From an uncultured Phycisphaerales bacterium (GTDB taxonomy: Bacteria > Planctomycetota > Phycisphaerae > Tepidisphaerales > Tepidisphaeraceae): a stretch of 64,000 nt of DNA. This document shows, in pieces, positions 50,619 to 60,085 of the stretch. The stretch covers positions 1-64,000 of the forward strand of contig CAIQIQ010000003.1 in the NCBI GenBank assembly GCA_903871935.1, in the 5' to 3' direction. The notes below the pieces were generated by a model. It did not search any database. It saw nothing but the letters and a program-made list of their open reading frames with translations, and was not told where the DNA came from. Within the stretch, counting starts at the first letter, position 1. Every line of letters begins with the position of its first letter. Position numbers and translations under genes: made by a program.

Positions 50619-52610
50619 TCACTTGGCAGGGACACCGGCAGCAGCCACCTCATGGAAGGCGTCGAAGTCGCCCTTGTTGGGCTTGGGGCCATCTTCGGGT
50701 GAGGCCAGGTCCTTCCTCTGCCAGACGCGGATGTAGTCAACCACGTAATCGGCGGGGAGCTGGGAATCATCCACATCTTCGTTATCCCAACCACCGATCT
50801 CGTTCTGGAGAATGAGGTAAGCCTGCTGATTGGAGATGCGCGGGCTCTCCCAGCGGAAGATCTCTTTGCCGTTTCCATAGACAATGCAAGAGCCGGGCGT
50901 CCACAGAAGGCCGACGACGATGAAGCCATCCTTGTCGGCCTGCACATAATTCGATGAGGTGCCGATGGACTTGTGGGCGGTGCCGTAATCATCCCAGTGG
51001 CAGGCGATATTGAAGCGGTGTATGCCCCAGGAGGACTGGCTCTCCGTGACATCAAACTCCATGCCGCCATTGGCGGTAGCACTGCGATTCTCTCCGTGCT
51101 GCAGGCCTCGATCCGGCATCATCCAGAAGCCCGGCCAGAGAGACTTTGCCGTGCCCTGTTTCTCGCGGATTTCGAAATAGCCGTAGCGCTGGGTCCACTT
51201 GCCATAGGTATCGGGCTGGCCGGCGGCGTAGTCGGTCAAAGCGCCGGCGGAGTCATCATTGTGGTGGCCGGGCTTTTTCTCCAGGCGCAGCTTTAATAGA
51301 CCATCTCCCACGATGACCTGATCCCTGGAGAAGTGCATTCGCTTATCCCACCAGTTCGAAGAGTGCACATTCCACCGGTGCAGGTCAATCCTGTCCCCGT
51401 TGAACTCTTCATTGAGCGTCTGCTTCCAGTCGCCTTCCACCGGCGGTTTTGTTCCCAGCCAGTCCGGCAAACTCAGTACCGGCTGATCGGCCACGATCTC
51501 GGTAACCAGCAGCGACTTGCTTCCTGCCGCCTTGTCCGCCAGGAGCGTGATGCCCGTCGTGGCGTTGCTGCGATATTCGGTGCCTGTGCCTGGCATCGCG
51601 CTCCAGGAGCCCTTTGCCTTGGGAACGAGCTGGGCGGGATCAACGACTCCTTTCCAGGGGACCCTCGCTGCAAACGGTACCACGATCTGCGTCTGGGCAC
51701 CGGGAGCCAGGGGTGCGCTCGCCGTGATCAGATCGGTGGAACCGGCTTCACTGTCAACGCGAACCGAAGGTGTGATCGGGGCCTGGCCCGTGTTCTTGAG
51801 CGTCAGTTTCACTTCGACATGCTCGTTCAGATTCCACAACCCCTCGGCAGGCCTGAAGGTTACCGATTCATCCTTGCCGCCGGCGAAACTCATCTGCAGC
51901 GATCTGCCATCGGGCGCAACGGATGCCTTTGCACCGCCGATCGCCGCGATCTGACTTGCCGGTTGGATCACCGTACCCGCGCCCGTGCCCAGAAGGATGC
52001 CGTTGGAGGGCTTCTTCGCCACGAGATCCGGGTCAAGACCGATCTTTTCGCCCACCCATCCAGCCCCTTGAACGCGCTCGATGCGGAAGGCGATGTCTTC
52101 ACTCACTCTTCCGGTGAAGAAGAGCACCTGAGTGATAGCTTCGGGCTTGAGCTTGAAGGCAGGGCGGAAGCCGTGGGAGTATCCGAAATAGACGCGAATG
52201 GTTTTCGTCTGGCCGGGATCAATCGCTTTGGATTCGTCGTTCCACGGCTGCTTTGTCCAGTCTCCTTCATTATCGATACGCAGGTGAAGGTCGATCTTCT
52301 TCGTTCCCGTATTGGTAACCTTGGCCTCCACATGTCCATACAGGCCCAGGTTCCACGGTGTGCCGCCCTCGGGCTTTAAGCCAACCCCGGGATAGTCGGC
52401 CGCGCCGCCCTTGATGTGAACGGTAAGGCCGTCTCTATCCAGCGACGTGGAAACCTGTTGGGCGTCTGCGCCTGCAATCGCAAACTGCTTGCCCGCATTG
52501 GGCAAAGCGGGATCGAAAAGAAGCTTAGGCGCAACGCCAGCTTGTGCATAAAGCGAAAGCGGCAAAGCGAGAACGAGCAGCAGAGCGTAAACAACGGTTC
52601 GCCAATTCAT
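50619..52610 (-). CDS. Secreted GH16-family glycoside hydrolase with N-terminal accessory domains
   Basis: The 663-residue protein has a signal peptide (MNWRTVVYALLLVLALPLSL). Two beta-sandwich domains (about 25-180 and 200-330) precede the catalytic domain. The GH16 site is EFDVTE (Glu518, Asp520, Glu523), matching ExDxxE: one glutamate is the nucleophile and the other the acid/base. WPGFWMMPDR fits the substrate cleft. GH16 enzymes cleave beta-1,3- or beta-1,4-linked glucans and galactans such as laminarin, agar or carrageenan; the exact substrate is open. It lies 24 bases downstream of the heparinase-like gene on the same strand. Confidence 0.88.
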   Translation of the reverse strand: MNWRTVVYALLLVLALPLSLYAQAGVAPKLLFDPALPNAGKQFAIAGADAQQVSTSLDRDGLTVHIKGGAADYPGVGLKPEGGTPWNLGLYGHVEAKVTNTGTKKIDLHLRIDNEGDWTKQPWNDESKAIDPGQTKTIRVYFGYSHGFRPAFKLKPEAITQVLFFTGRVSEDIAFRIERVQGAGWVGEKIGLDPDLVAKKPSNGILLGTGAGTVIQPASQIAAIGGAKASVAPDGRSLQMSFAGGKDESVTFRPAEGLWNLNEHVEVKLTLKNTGQAPITPSVRVDSEAGSTDLITASAPLAPGAQTQIVVPFAARVPWKGVVDPAQLVPKAKGSWSAMPGTGTEYRSNATTGITLLADKAAGSKSLLVTEIVADQPVLSLPDWLGTKPPVEGDWKQTLNEEFNGDRIDLHRWNVHSSNWWDKRMHFSRDQVIVGDGLLKLRLEKKPGHHNDDSAGALTDYAAGQPDTYGKWTQRYGYFEIREKQGTAKSLWPGFWMMPDRGLQHGENRSATANGGMEFDVTESQSSWGIHRFNIACHWDDYGTAHKSIGTSSNYVQADKDGFIVVGLLWTPGSCIVYGNGKEIFRWESPRISNQQAYLILQNEIGGWDNEDVDDSQLPADYVVDYIRVWQRKDLASPEDGPKPNKGDFDAFHEVAAAGVPAK

Positions 52611-52634
52611 CCAGGCTCCTTTGTTGGCGATCTA

Positions 52635-54698
52635 TCATAGTGCAACACCCCCATCCACCAGAGCCTCATCCTTCCCTTCGATTCGGATCGATCCTTTCAT
52701 CTGATCGAGGGCAAACCGAATAACGACCTCACCGATCGTCACCGTCACCTCGTTCCCCTCGCGGTGGGCGCTGGCTAGCAGGACATCCGCAACGTTCGCA
52801 TCCGTCGCTGTCAGCACGTGCAGAAAGTACTCGAACTTCGCGGGCGCGGTTCCCGGGCCGGCGGAAATCTCCATGCGGCAATTCGGGGCAGGACAGTTCT
52901 CCACCACTGGGATGAAGCGCTTCCCGCCATGGGTGTATAGATTCTCGCCGTGATAGAGTTCGACGGTCGGCTTCGCCGGCGAGAGTGTCTGAATAAACAG
53001 TCGCCCCTTTCCCTGCGTCACGACCCAGTGCGCCCCATGCTGCTGTGGTACGCTGACCGGCTGCAGGAGAAACTTCTTCTTGAACGCTTCGTTCGTCGCA
53101 TCCACACGGTCAAAGATCACAAACGTGCCTGGGCGCAGAAACACGATCTGGCGCGTGACACATTTCGCCTTCTTCGCCGAATACGATTTCGTGATATCGC
53201 CGGCCGTGTACAGGTAGCTGCCCTGGTCCCGATAAGCGGCCAGTCGCCCGATTTCGAGCTTATTTCGATGCTCCTCCCATTCACTCACCAGACACACGCC
53301 GCCATTCTGATGCAGGCTCGCTCTGGTTCCCTCGAACATCTGTCCGCCGTCATTCTCGGCGGTGGGCACTGCCCTAATCTCTTCCCACTTTTCCGACGGA
53401 TCCTCGATCAAGAGCGTATTGTGCGCGATCGTCCGCAGGTAATAGTTGATGACGTGCGAATCTGTCCAACTGTCGTAGTGTCCGCCATCGCCAAGCAGTT
53501 CCTCGTTCTTGAAGATGAGGAAATGCCCGTTGTCGAGGTGCTGATGCGCGGTGAACCGCCGCCCGCAGCGGAAGAAGAAGTGTGTTGCATCTTCTTTCCA
53601 GGAACTGCGGGCATAGACATGACCGGCGCCGGGACTCACATGCGACAGCTTGAATTCATCGAGAGCCCCCGGCTTGACCGAGGTGTCATTCCACAGGAAT
53701 GACATGTAGAGATTGCACGCCAGCGCGACGTCGGGCGTCTGCAGGTTGAAGGCGTGAATGGCTTGGTATGCGGGATCGTTGCGATGGCGATTCACCAGGA
53801 TGCGCAGCGTGGTCAGCGTCTTGTCACGCTCGTAAGTGTTGTACCGCCCCGCGCCATCACCCATTGGGATCGGACGTCGTGAGACGCCGATCGGCTTCAC
53901 GGTCGACGTCGCATATCGTCCTGGCACCGAGGACGGCGGCATGACCGGCGGATAGAACTCGAACATGGCCGCCGTGGCACGGTGATCGAAGAACTCCGGC
54001 GCGGCCGCGTAATAATCGAGCCCCTCCACCGTTCGTGCCACCTCGCAGAAGAACATCCACTCAAAGAGCCAGAAATGAATGTAGTATCCTTCCGCCCATC
54101 CGCCGCCGTTGCCCGCCAGGCGCAGTCCCGGCGCAGCCAGGTTCAGGTAATCGCGCTCGAGATCTTTGAGAATCGTCCCGGCCTCCGGGTCATCGTGCAT
54201 CAGCGCATAGCCGGCCATGCCATAGCCCCAATGCTTGTAGCCATACCACCCGTTGTGAAAGACCGACGGCTCTGACTCGTGATTGGCATCGATCGTCGCG
54301 TGTACGTACTTGCGGAACCGTTCGCGCTCCGCCGCGGTCCACAGGTCGTGGCACAGGTCGTACGCAATCGCGCATTTCGCCAGGTCGTGGGCAAAGGTTA
54401 CATGCCCGACCTGGATCGGCTTGTCGATGTAATGCTTGAGCGCCAGATCGACGACCTTACGGCCCTCGCTCTTGTTCCCCTCGATCACATACGCGATCGC
54501 CAGCCCATACATCTTCGCTTGCAGCTCGTACGTCCGTTCTTCCAGATCCTGCCTCGCATAGTCGACCATCTGCTGATAGGCGTGCGGGCGCTGTTTCGCC
54601 AGATCGCGCAGATACTGTCTTGACCCCAGCAGCCGCGGTCGATCCGTCGTGATCTCGTGTCGTGCCGCATCAAATCCGGAATAACTCACCTTCGTCAC
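52635..54698 (-). CDS. Heparinase II/III-like polysaccharide lyase
   Basis: The 687-residue protein has the family's alpha-barrel N-terminal half (YELQAKMYGLAIAYVIEGN, YGYKHWGYGMAGYALMHDD) and a beta-sandwich C-terminal half that begins with FTAHQHLDNGHFLIF, the conserved histidine-rich block. No signal peptide is obvious, so it may act on imported oligosaccharides. Such lyases cleave uronic-acid-containing chains by beta-elimination. The start is a GTG at 54698 with AAGGAG nine bases upstream. It leads a three-gene unit with GH16 and the unknown protein at 49762-50601. Confidence 0.85.
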   Translation of the reverse strand: MTKVSYSGFDAARHEITTDRPRLLGSRQYLRDLAKQRPHAYQQMVDYARQDLEERTYELQAKMYGLAIAYVIEGNKSEGRKVVDLALKHYIDKPIQVGHVTFAHDLAKCAIAYDLCHDLWTAAERERFRKYVHATIDANHESEPSVFHNGWYGYKHWGYGMAGYALMHDDPEAGTILKDLERDYLNLAAPGLRLAGNGGGWAEGYYIHFWLFEWMFFCEVARTVEGLDYYAAAPEFFDHRATAAMFEFYPPVMPPSSVPGRYATSTVKPIGVSRRPIPMGDGAGRYNTYERDKTLTTLRILVNRHRNDPAYQAIHAFNLQTPDVALACNLYMSFLWNDTSVKPGALDEFKLSHVSPGAGHVYARSSWKEDATHFFFRCGRRFTAHQHLDNGHFLIFKNEELLGDGGHYDSWTDSHVINYYLRTIAHNTLLIEDPSEKWEEIRAVPTAENDGGQMFEGTRASLHQNGGVCLVSEWEEHRNKLEIGRLAAYRDQGSYLYTAGDITKSYSAKKAKCVTRQIVFLRPGTFVIFDRVDATNEAFKKKFLLQPVSVPQQHGAHWVVTQGKGRLFIQTLSPAKPTVELYHGENLYTHGGKRFIPVVENCPAPNCRMEISAGPGTAPAKFEYFLHVLTATDANVADVLLASAHREGNEVTVTIGEVVIRFALDQMKGSIRIEGKDEALVDGGVAL

Positions 54699-54817
54699 TT
54701 ACACAGCTCCTTAATGGTATCGGGCGGCGGCACTATACCACTGGTCCGGGGACGGGCAATGGTGCTGTGGACGGCAGCCGTATGCCCTGCAAATGCGATT
54801 GCGGATATCATGCGGCC

Positions 54818-55609
54818 ATGAAAGCAGCAGACATTGTCGGGCATTTCCTGAGTCAGGCTTCGTGGGTGCAGCCGGGCAAGACGGTGGATCGTGTCATCGT
54901 CGGCGATGAGAACGCCGAGTTCTCGCGTTGCGTGGTGAGTTGGATGCCCAGCATGGCCGCGCTAGAGGAAATGGTGCGGCGTGACGTCAGACTGATGATC
55001 TGTCATGAGCCGACGTTTTGGAATCATCACGACCAGATCCCGGGAGATGACCCGGCGATTGCGCAAAAGGTGGCGTTTATCCGCGCGCATGGTTTGACCA
55101 TCATTCGCAACCATGATTGCTGGGACCGTTGGCCGGAGATTGGCATCCCCTGGGCGTGGGGCCAGCACCTGGGTCTCGGGAAGCGGCCGGCCGTCGTCGG
55201 CGCCGATGGCTACCAGCATCGCTATGACATCGCTCCCCGTCCGCTCGCTCAGTTTGCGCAAGAGGTGGCCACGGCGTGCGCTGCGTTAGGCGAGCCGGCG
55301 GTACAGGTTACCGGCAGGGCCGACCAGATGGTTTCGCGGATCGGCGTAGGTACCGGTTGCGGGTGCGATATTCCCACCTTCATTGCGATGGGGTGTGATG
55401 TGTCGGTTGTGTGTGATGATGGCTCCTGCTACTGGCGCGATATCCAAAGGGCCAGAGAGATCGGGCATCCGGTCGTGCGCGTAAACCACGGCACCAGCGA
55501 GGAGCCGGGGATGGTGACGCTGACGAAGTACCTCAACACACAATTGGACGGCATGACAGCCGAGCTAATTCCGCACGGGAGTATCTTCCGCCTGGCGGGA
55601 CAGGTCTGA
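54818..55609 (+). CDS. Nif3-like dinuclear-metal protein
   Basis: The 263-residue protein resembles the NIF3/YbgI family. It begins MKAADIVGHFLSQASW and has DVRLMICHEPTFWNHHD, corresponding to the family's metal-binding HHP/HEP block, and IGVGTGCGCDIPTFIAMGCD. Family members bind two metal ions; their reaction is not established. I take the ATG at 54818, because the open frame upstream overlaps the promoter region of the divergent heparinase gene. Its stop lies two bases from the stop of the convergent dehydrogenase gene. Confidence 0.75.
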   Translation: MKAADIVGHFLSQASWVQPGKTVDRVIVGDENAEFSRCVVSWMPSMAALEEMVRRDVRLMICHEPTFWNHHDQIPGDDPAIAQKVAFIRAHGLTIIRNHDCWDRWPEIGIPWAWGQHLGLGKRPAVVGADGYQHRYDIAPRPLAQFAQEVATACAALGEPAVQVTGRADQMVSRIGVGTGCGCDIPTFIAMGCDVSVVCDDGSCYWRDIQRAREIGHPVVRVNHGTSEEPGMVTLTKYLNTQLDGMTAELIPHGSIFRLAGQV

Positions 55610-55611
55610 CC

Positions 55612-58542
55612 TCACTTGAGCAGTTGCGCGACCAGTTCGATGGGATGCAGTGATTCGCGCTGCGCGCCATCGAGGATCTGGTGGCGGCAACTGGTGCCGG
55701 GGGCGACGATGATAGCATCGGCCGGCGCCGATCGAACGGCGGGGAGAAGGGCCATCTCGCCGATCTGTACTGAAAGGTCGTAGCGATCGGTGGTGAAGCC
55801 GAACGCGCCCGCCATGCCGCAGCAGCCTGTATCGAGCACCTGAAGCTTCTTGCCGCAGAAGCGGCGCAGGAGTCCCGCGGAGCTTTCCACCGTCCAGAGC
55901 GACTTCTGATGGCAATGGCCGTGCAACACGACCGGCGGGAGCGTCGCCTGATCGGGCAGGGCGGGCCGAGTGGGATGCTTATCCCAGTTCTGGTCAATGA
56001 ATTGCTCAATCAGGAACGACTTCTCAGCAAGCTGACGGCGCAGGTCGATCGAGGATGTGCACTTCAACTGCAGGTAGTCATCACGGAAAGCGCTCAGGCA
56101 GGAGGGCTCCGCAACGAGAATGGCCGCAACCGAGGCGTCTTCAACATACTTCTTGAGCTGGGCAACGACTCGGTCGGCCGAGACGATGGCTTCGTCGAGC
56201 AGGCCTGTAGAGATCAGGGATCGGCCGCAGCAGGTCGTGCCGGCAAGGATCACTTCGTATCCGAGCTTGTCGAGGACATCCTTCGCCGCGAGGCCGATCC
56301 GTGGATCGTTGTAGGAAACAAAGCAATCGCCGAAGAGGACGACGCGCTTCTGGGGTTTCAAATCCGAGATCTCAGATCGGAACTGCCGCTGCAGGCTCTT
56401 GGCGTATTTTGGCATCGAGCGTCGAGTATCGATCTTCAGGATCGACTGCATCAACTCGCGGACAAAACGTTGTTCAAGAAGGAAGTTGGCGAAGTTTGGC
56501 ATAATCGCGCCAAGGCGATTGAGCGTGCGAACCCGGCCAAAGGCGCGGGCTTGGAGGGGCTTGCGTCCGGCCGCTTTGTAGGATTGAGCGAGATACTCGG
56601 CCTTGAGTCGGGCGATATCGACATTGCTGGGGCATTCGCTCTTGCAGGCTTTGCAGGAGAGGCACAGGCGCAGAGTTTCCATAGTATCCGGGTCATTCCA
56701 TGCCGGAGTGGATCCTCCGATCTGCCCGGAGACCGCCAGACGCAGGGCATTCCCCCGGCCGCGAGTGGCATGACGCTCATCGAGCGTCGCCCGATAGGAT
56801 GGGCACATCGTTCCGACGGCTGTGCGGCGGCACACGCCCGCGCCATTGCAGATCTCGGTTGCCCCGCGGAACCCTTCCTGGTCGTCGTAGTTGTAGTAGG
56901 TATCCACTTTGGGGAATTGCAGTGCGCGATTCTCTGGAAGAATGCGCAGATCTTGCGTGATGGACAGCACGTCGCCGGGTGAGGTGATATTGCCCGGGTT
57001 CATCAGGCCCTTGGGGTCAAAGACATTGCGCACCTGGCCAAAGGCGGCCATCAGTTCATCGCCGAAGTATTCGCGGAGAAGAGGTCCGCGGATGCGGCCG
57101 TCGCCATGCTCGCCTGACATCACGCCGCCGCACTCCTTGGCCCAGCGGGCGACCTCCTGTGCGATTCCGCGAAGGTGGTCGCGATCGGCTTCATCGTGCA
57201 GATTCAGCATCGGCCGGACGTGCAGCACTCCCACCGAGGCATGTGCCCAATATGCTGCGCGGGTCCCGTGCCGCGTAACGATCTCCTTGAAGCCCTGAAC
57301 GAAGCGGTAGAGGTTCTCAACCGGCACGGCATTATCTTCGACGCAGGTTAGCGGCTTACGATGGCCGGCCATTCCATGCAGCAGCGGTTCACCCGCCTTG
57401 CGTAATGCCCAGGCGCGCAGCAGAGCCCCGGCGTCGGTGTAACAGATCATGGCCGCCTGCCCGAGGGTCGCCTGGAGCAGGCCGAAGCGGCCCTGGACCG
57501 CGGCTGCGGAGTCTTCCTGATACTCGACGTAGAGCACGGCCATTGGCGGCTTGCCCGCGATCTCGGGCATCAGGTCCATGTAGCGGCGGCATTCACTGTT
57601 CCCGCGCGCGGCTTCGAGCACGACATCGTCAATCAGTTCGACGGCGGAGCAGCCCGTGGTCAGGCAGGCGGGCACGGCTGATATCGCGTCTTCCAGGGTG
57701 ACAAATGACAGGATCGCCAGCCCCTTGGCCTTGGGTATCGGGTGCAGCTTGAGCTTGGCTTGCAGGGTGATGGCGAGTGTGCCTTCCGAGCCGCAGAGCA
57801 GACCGGTGAGATCGAGATCGTCTTCGGCCACGTCGCCATCAAACTGCTGCAGCACGAGATCCAGGGCATACCCGGCATTGCGGCGCTTGGTCTTGGGAAA
57901 GCGTTCGCGGATGAGCGATGCATGGTTGCGGACGATCGCGCCGACGCCATGGGCCAGTTCGGCGGCAATCGGGTCGCGGCGTCCAGCGCCGGTGGAAAGA
58001 GTTGTCACGCGTCCATCAGCGAGACAGACCTTCAGTTCCAGAAGATTCTCACTGGTCCGGCCATAGCGGATCGAGCGCGCGCCCGCCGCGTTGTTCCCGA
58101 TGCAGCCGCCGATAGCGCACTGCGCGGAGGTGGCGGGGTCGGGCGCGAAGAACAGGCCCGTCTTGGCGAGTTGCCGATTCAGTTCATCGACTGTAATTCC
58201 CGGTTCGACGATGCACCAACGCTCCGCCGTGTTCACCTCGAGCAGCTTGCGACAGGTGGGCGAGTAATCCAGAACCAGGGCGCGATTCACGCATTGGCCC
58301 GGCAGAGATGTGCCTCCCCCGCGTGGCAGCAGGGGGATGCCATTGCGGAAACAGAACGCGGCGATGGTCGGGATCTCATCCAGGCTCTGCGGGTGTACGA
58401 CGCCCAGGGGCTCCATCTGGTAAATAGAGGCATCGGTGGCATAGAGCATCCGCTCATGGCGCGAGGTTCGTACCTGCCCGCGAATGGCCGGGCGAAGCTG
58501 GTTCTCGAGCAAATCCAGTACGGTATTGAGGTCAGTGGTCAT
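55612..58542 (-). CDS. FAD-linked oxidase fused to Fe-S and cysteine-rich domains (YdiJ-like)
   Basis: The 976-residue protein combines an FAD_binding_4 domain (PRGGGTSLPGQCVN, then GNNAAGARSIRYGRTSENL), a FAD-linked C-terminal domain and a ferredoxin-like segment with two [4Fe-4S] cysteine sets (CNGAGVCRR and CLSCKACKSECPSN). It ends in two CCG-type cysteine-rich repeats (TTCCGRSL and DTGCCGMAG) as in heterodisulfide reductase. This is the layout of the YdiJ/D-2-hydroxyglutarate or D-lactate dehydrogenase group. It oxidises a 2-hydroxyacid and passes electrons onward, perhaps to quinone and the cytochrome bd encoded next door. The start at 58542 lacks a strong ribosome-binding site. Confidence 0.85.
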   Translation of the reverse strand: MTTDLNTVLDLLENQLRPAIRGQVRTSRHERMLYATDASIYQMEPLGVVHPQSLDEIPTIAAFCFRNGIPLLPRGGGTSLPGQCVNRALVLDYSPTCRKLLEVNTAERWCIVEPGITVDELNRQLAKTGLFFAPDPATSAQCAIGGCIGNNAAGARSIRYGRTSENLLELKVCLADGRVTTLSTGAGRRDPIAAELAHGVGAIVRNHASLIRERFPKTKRRNAGYALDLVLQQFDGDVAEDDLDLTGLLCGSEGTLAITLQAKLKLHPIPKAKGLAILSFVTLEDAISAVPACLTTGCSAVELIDDVVLEAARGNSECRRYMDLMPEIAGKPPMAVLYVEYQEDSAAAVQGRFGLLQATLGQAAMICYTDAGALLRAWALRKAGEPLLHGMAGHRKPLTCVEDNAVPVENLYRFVQGFKEIVTRHGTRAAYWAHASVGVLHVRPMLNLHDEADRDHLRGIAQEVARWAKECGGVMSGEHGDGRIRGPLLREYFGDELMAAFGQVRNVFDPKGLMNPGNITSPGDVLSITQDLRILPENRALQFPKVDTYYNYDDQEGFRGATEICNGAGVCRRTAVGTMCPSYRATLDERHATRGRGNALRLAVSGQIGGSTPAWNDPDTMETLRLCLSCKACKSECPSNVDIARLKAEYLAQSYKAAGRKPLQARAFGRVRTLNRLGAIMPNFANFLLEQRFVRELMQSILKIDTRRSMPKYAKSLQRQFRSEISDLKPQKRVVLFGDCFVSYNDPRIGLAAKDVLDKLGYEVILAGTTCCGRSLISTGLLDEAIVSADRVVAQLKKYVEDASVAAILVAEPSCLSAFRDDYLQLKCTSSIDLRRQLAEKSFLIEQFIDQNWDKHPTRPALPDQATLPPVVLHGHCHQKSLWTVESSAGLLRRFCGKKLQVLDTGCCGMAGAFGFTTDRYDLSVQIGEMALLPAVRSAPADAIIVAPGTSCRHQILDGAQRESLHPIELVAQLLK

Positions 58543-58623
58543 ATTCGTGGGCGGGAGTGTACCATCTGGACTGATCTCTTGCCTATGGAGGTTGGCGAGC
58601 ACTACCATTGTGTTGCCATAAGA

Positions 58624-58654
58624 GGATAATCAGATATCATTAGTGTGATTATCC
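58624..58654. promoter_or_regulatory. Perfect inverted repeat upstream of cydA
   Basis: GGATAATCA (58624-58632) and TGATTATCC (58646-58654) form a perfect nine-base inverted repeat with a 13-base spacer. It ends two bases before the AGGAGA ribosome-binding site of cydA (58657-58662). It could be an operator for an oxygen- or redox-responsive regulator or an mRNA hairpin that affects translation. The half-site does not match FNR, ArcA or Rex consensus closely. Confidence 0.5.
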
Positions 58655-58669
58655 GCAGGAGATCATCAA

Positions 58670-60031
58670 ATGGACGCTGTACTGCTCTCTCGGCTGCAGT
58701 TTGCCCTCACCATTGGGTTTCACTTCCTTTTTCCACCTCTGACCATCGGCTTGGCATGGCTGCTGGTGGTGGCGGAATGGAAGGGCTGGCGCAACAACGA
58801 TGAGGACTGGACCAAAGTTGGTAAGTTCTTCTCCAAGATATTTGCCCTGTCGTTCGCCGTTGGCGTTGCCTCGGGCATTGTCATGGAATTCCAGTTCGGC
58901 ACTAACTGGGCGGAATACTCCAAGTTTGTCGGCGATATCTTCGGTGCGCCACTGGCGGCCGAGGGCGTGCTTGCATTCTTCCTTGAATCCGGCTTCTTGG
59001 GGCTTTACCTGCTTGGGCGGGGGAAGATCAGCAAGGGTTGGCACTGGTTCTCCATCTTAATGGTAGCCGTTGGGGCAACCATTTCCGCCTTCTGGATCAT
59101 CGTCGCCAATAGCTGGCAACAGACCCCCGGCAACTTCGATCCCTCCGGCGCCTACGTCCTCGCCGGTACCGCCGTCGAGGGTGGCAGGGCGGTCATGAAG
59201 GACTTCTGGAGCGTGGTGTTTACCTCCTCCACGATGATCCGCTTCCTTCACACAGTGATCGCGGCGATTGTGGCCGGCGCCTTCTTCATGGCCGGCATCG
59301 CTGCGTACCTGCTCCGGAAAGACAGCCAGGACCCCGTCGCCCGTCGGGCCATGAAACTCGCGATCTCCATCGGCCTGCCGGCCGCGCTGCTCGTCGCCTT
59401 TCCCACTGGCCATATGCATGCCCAGCAGGTTGCCCACGATCAGCCGGAGAAGTTCGCGGCCATTGAAGGCCTCTACCAATCTGCCGACAGCCACGCTCCT
59501 CTGGTCCTCTTCGCCTATCCCACGGACCATCCACCCGAACTCAAAGGTAAGATCGAAATCCGCGGAATGCTTTCCTGGATGGCATTCGGCGATATCTCTG
59601 CTCCGATCAAGGGCTTGGATGCATTCAAGCTTGATGAGATTCCGCCGCTCTGGATGACCTTCGTATCCTTTCACAACATGGTGATACTGGGGATGAGTTT
59701 CATCCTGACGATGATGTGGGCGGCGTGGTGCTGGCGCGGCCAGACTCTGTGGACAAGTCGGCGATTCCTCATGCTGATGATCTGCATGGTGCCGTTGCCG
59801 CTGGCGGCTTGTCAGTTCGGATGGGTGACGGCCGAGGTCGGACGTCAGCCGTGGATCGTCTATAAGCTGCTCAAGACGGCCAATGCGATCAGCGTTACCG
59901 TGCCCCCCGGCCAGATCCTGTTATCACTGGTCCTGATCTTGGGCGTGGAGTTGTTGATTCTCTGGGTCTACTTCCGCACCCTGTTCAAGAAGGTCAAGGC
60001 CGGCCCGCACGCTACTGCCGCCGCGGCCTGA
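58670..60031 (+). CDS. cydA: Cytochrome bd ubiquinol oxidase subunit I
   Basis: The 453-residue protein is CydA of the short Q-loop type. Landmarks are the N-terminal haem ligand His18 (LTIGFHFLFPPLTIG), IRFLHTVIAAIVAGAFFMAG with the second ligand, the quinol-binding loop (RGMLSWMAFGDISAPIKGLD) and the GRQPWIVYKLL block. It should carry hemes b558, b595 and d and oxidise quinol with O2 at high affinity. cydB follows 54 bases later. The two form an operon; no cydX or cydDC is seen in this window. Confidence 0.97.
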   Translation: MDAVLLSRLQFALTIGFHFLFPPLTIGLAWLLVVAEWKGWRNNDEDWTKVGKFFSKIFALSFAVGVASGIVMEFQFGTNWAEYSKFVGDIFGAPLAAEGVLAFFLESGFLGLYLLGRGKISKGWHWFSILMVAVGATISAFWIIVANSWQQTPGNFDPSGAYVLAGTAVEGGRAVMKDFWSVVFTSSTMIRFLHTVIAAIVAGAFFMAGIAAYLLRKDSQDPVARRAMKLAISIGLPAALLVAFPTGHMHAQQVAHDQPEKFAAIEGLYQSADSHAPLVLFAYPTDHPPELKGKIEIRGMLSWMAFGDISAPIKGLDAFKLDEIPPLWMTFVSFHNMVILGMSFILTMMWAAWCWRGQTLWTSRRFLMLMICMVPLPLAACQFGWVTAEVGRQPWIVYKLLKTANAISVTVPPGQILLSLVLILGVELLILWVYFRTLFKKVKAGPHATAAAA

Positions 60032-60085
60032 CCCTTCGTCGCCTAGTCGTTACGTCGCTTCGTCGCTGTGTTAAATGAGGCAACC

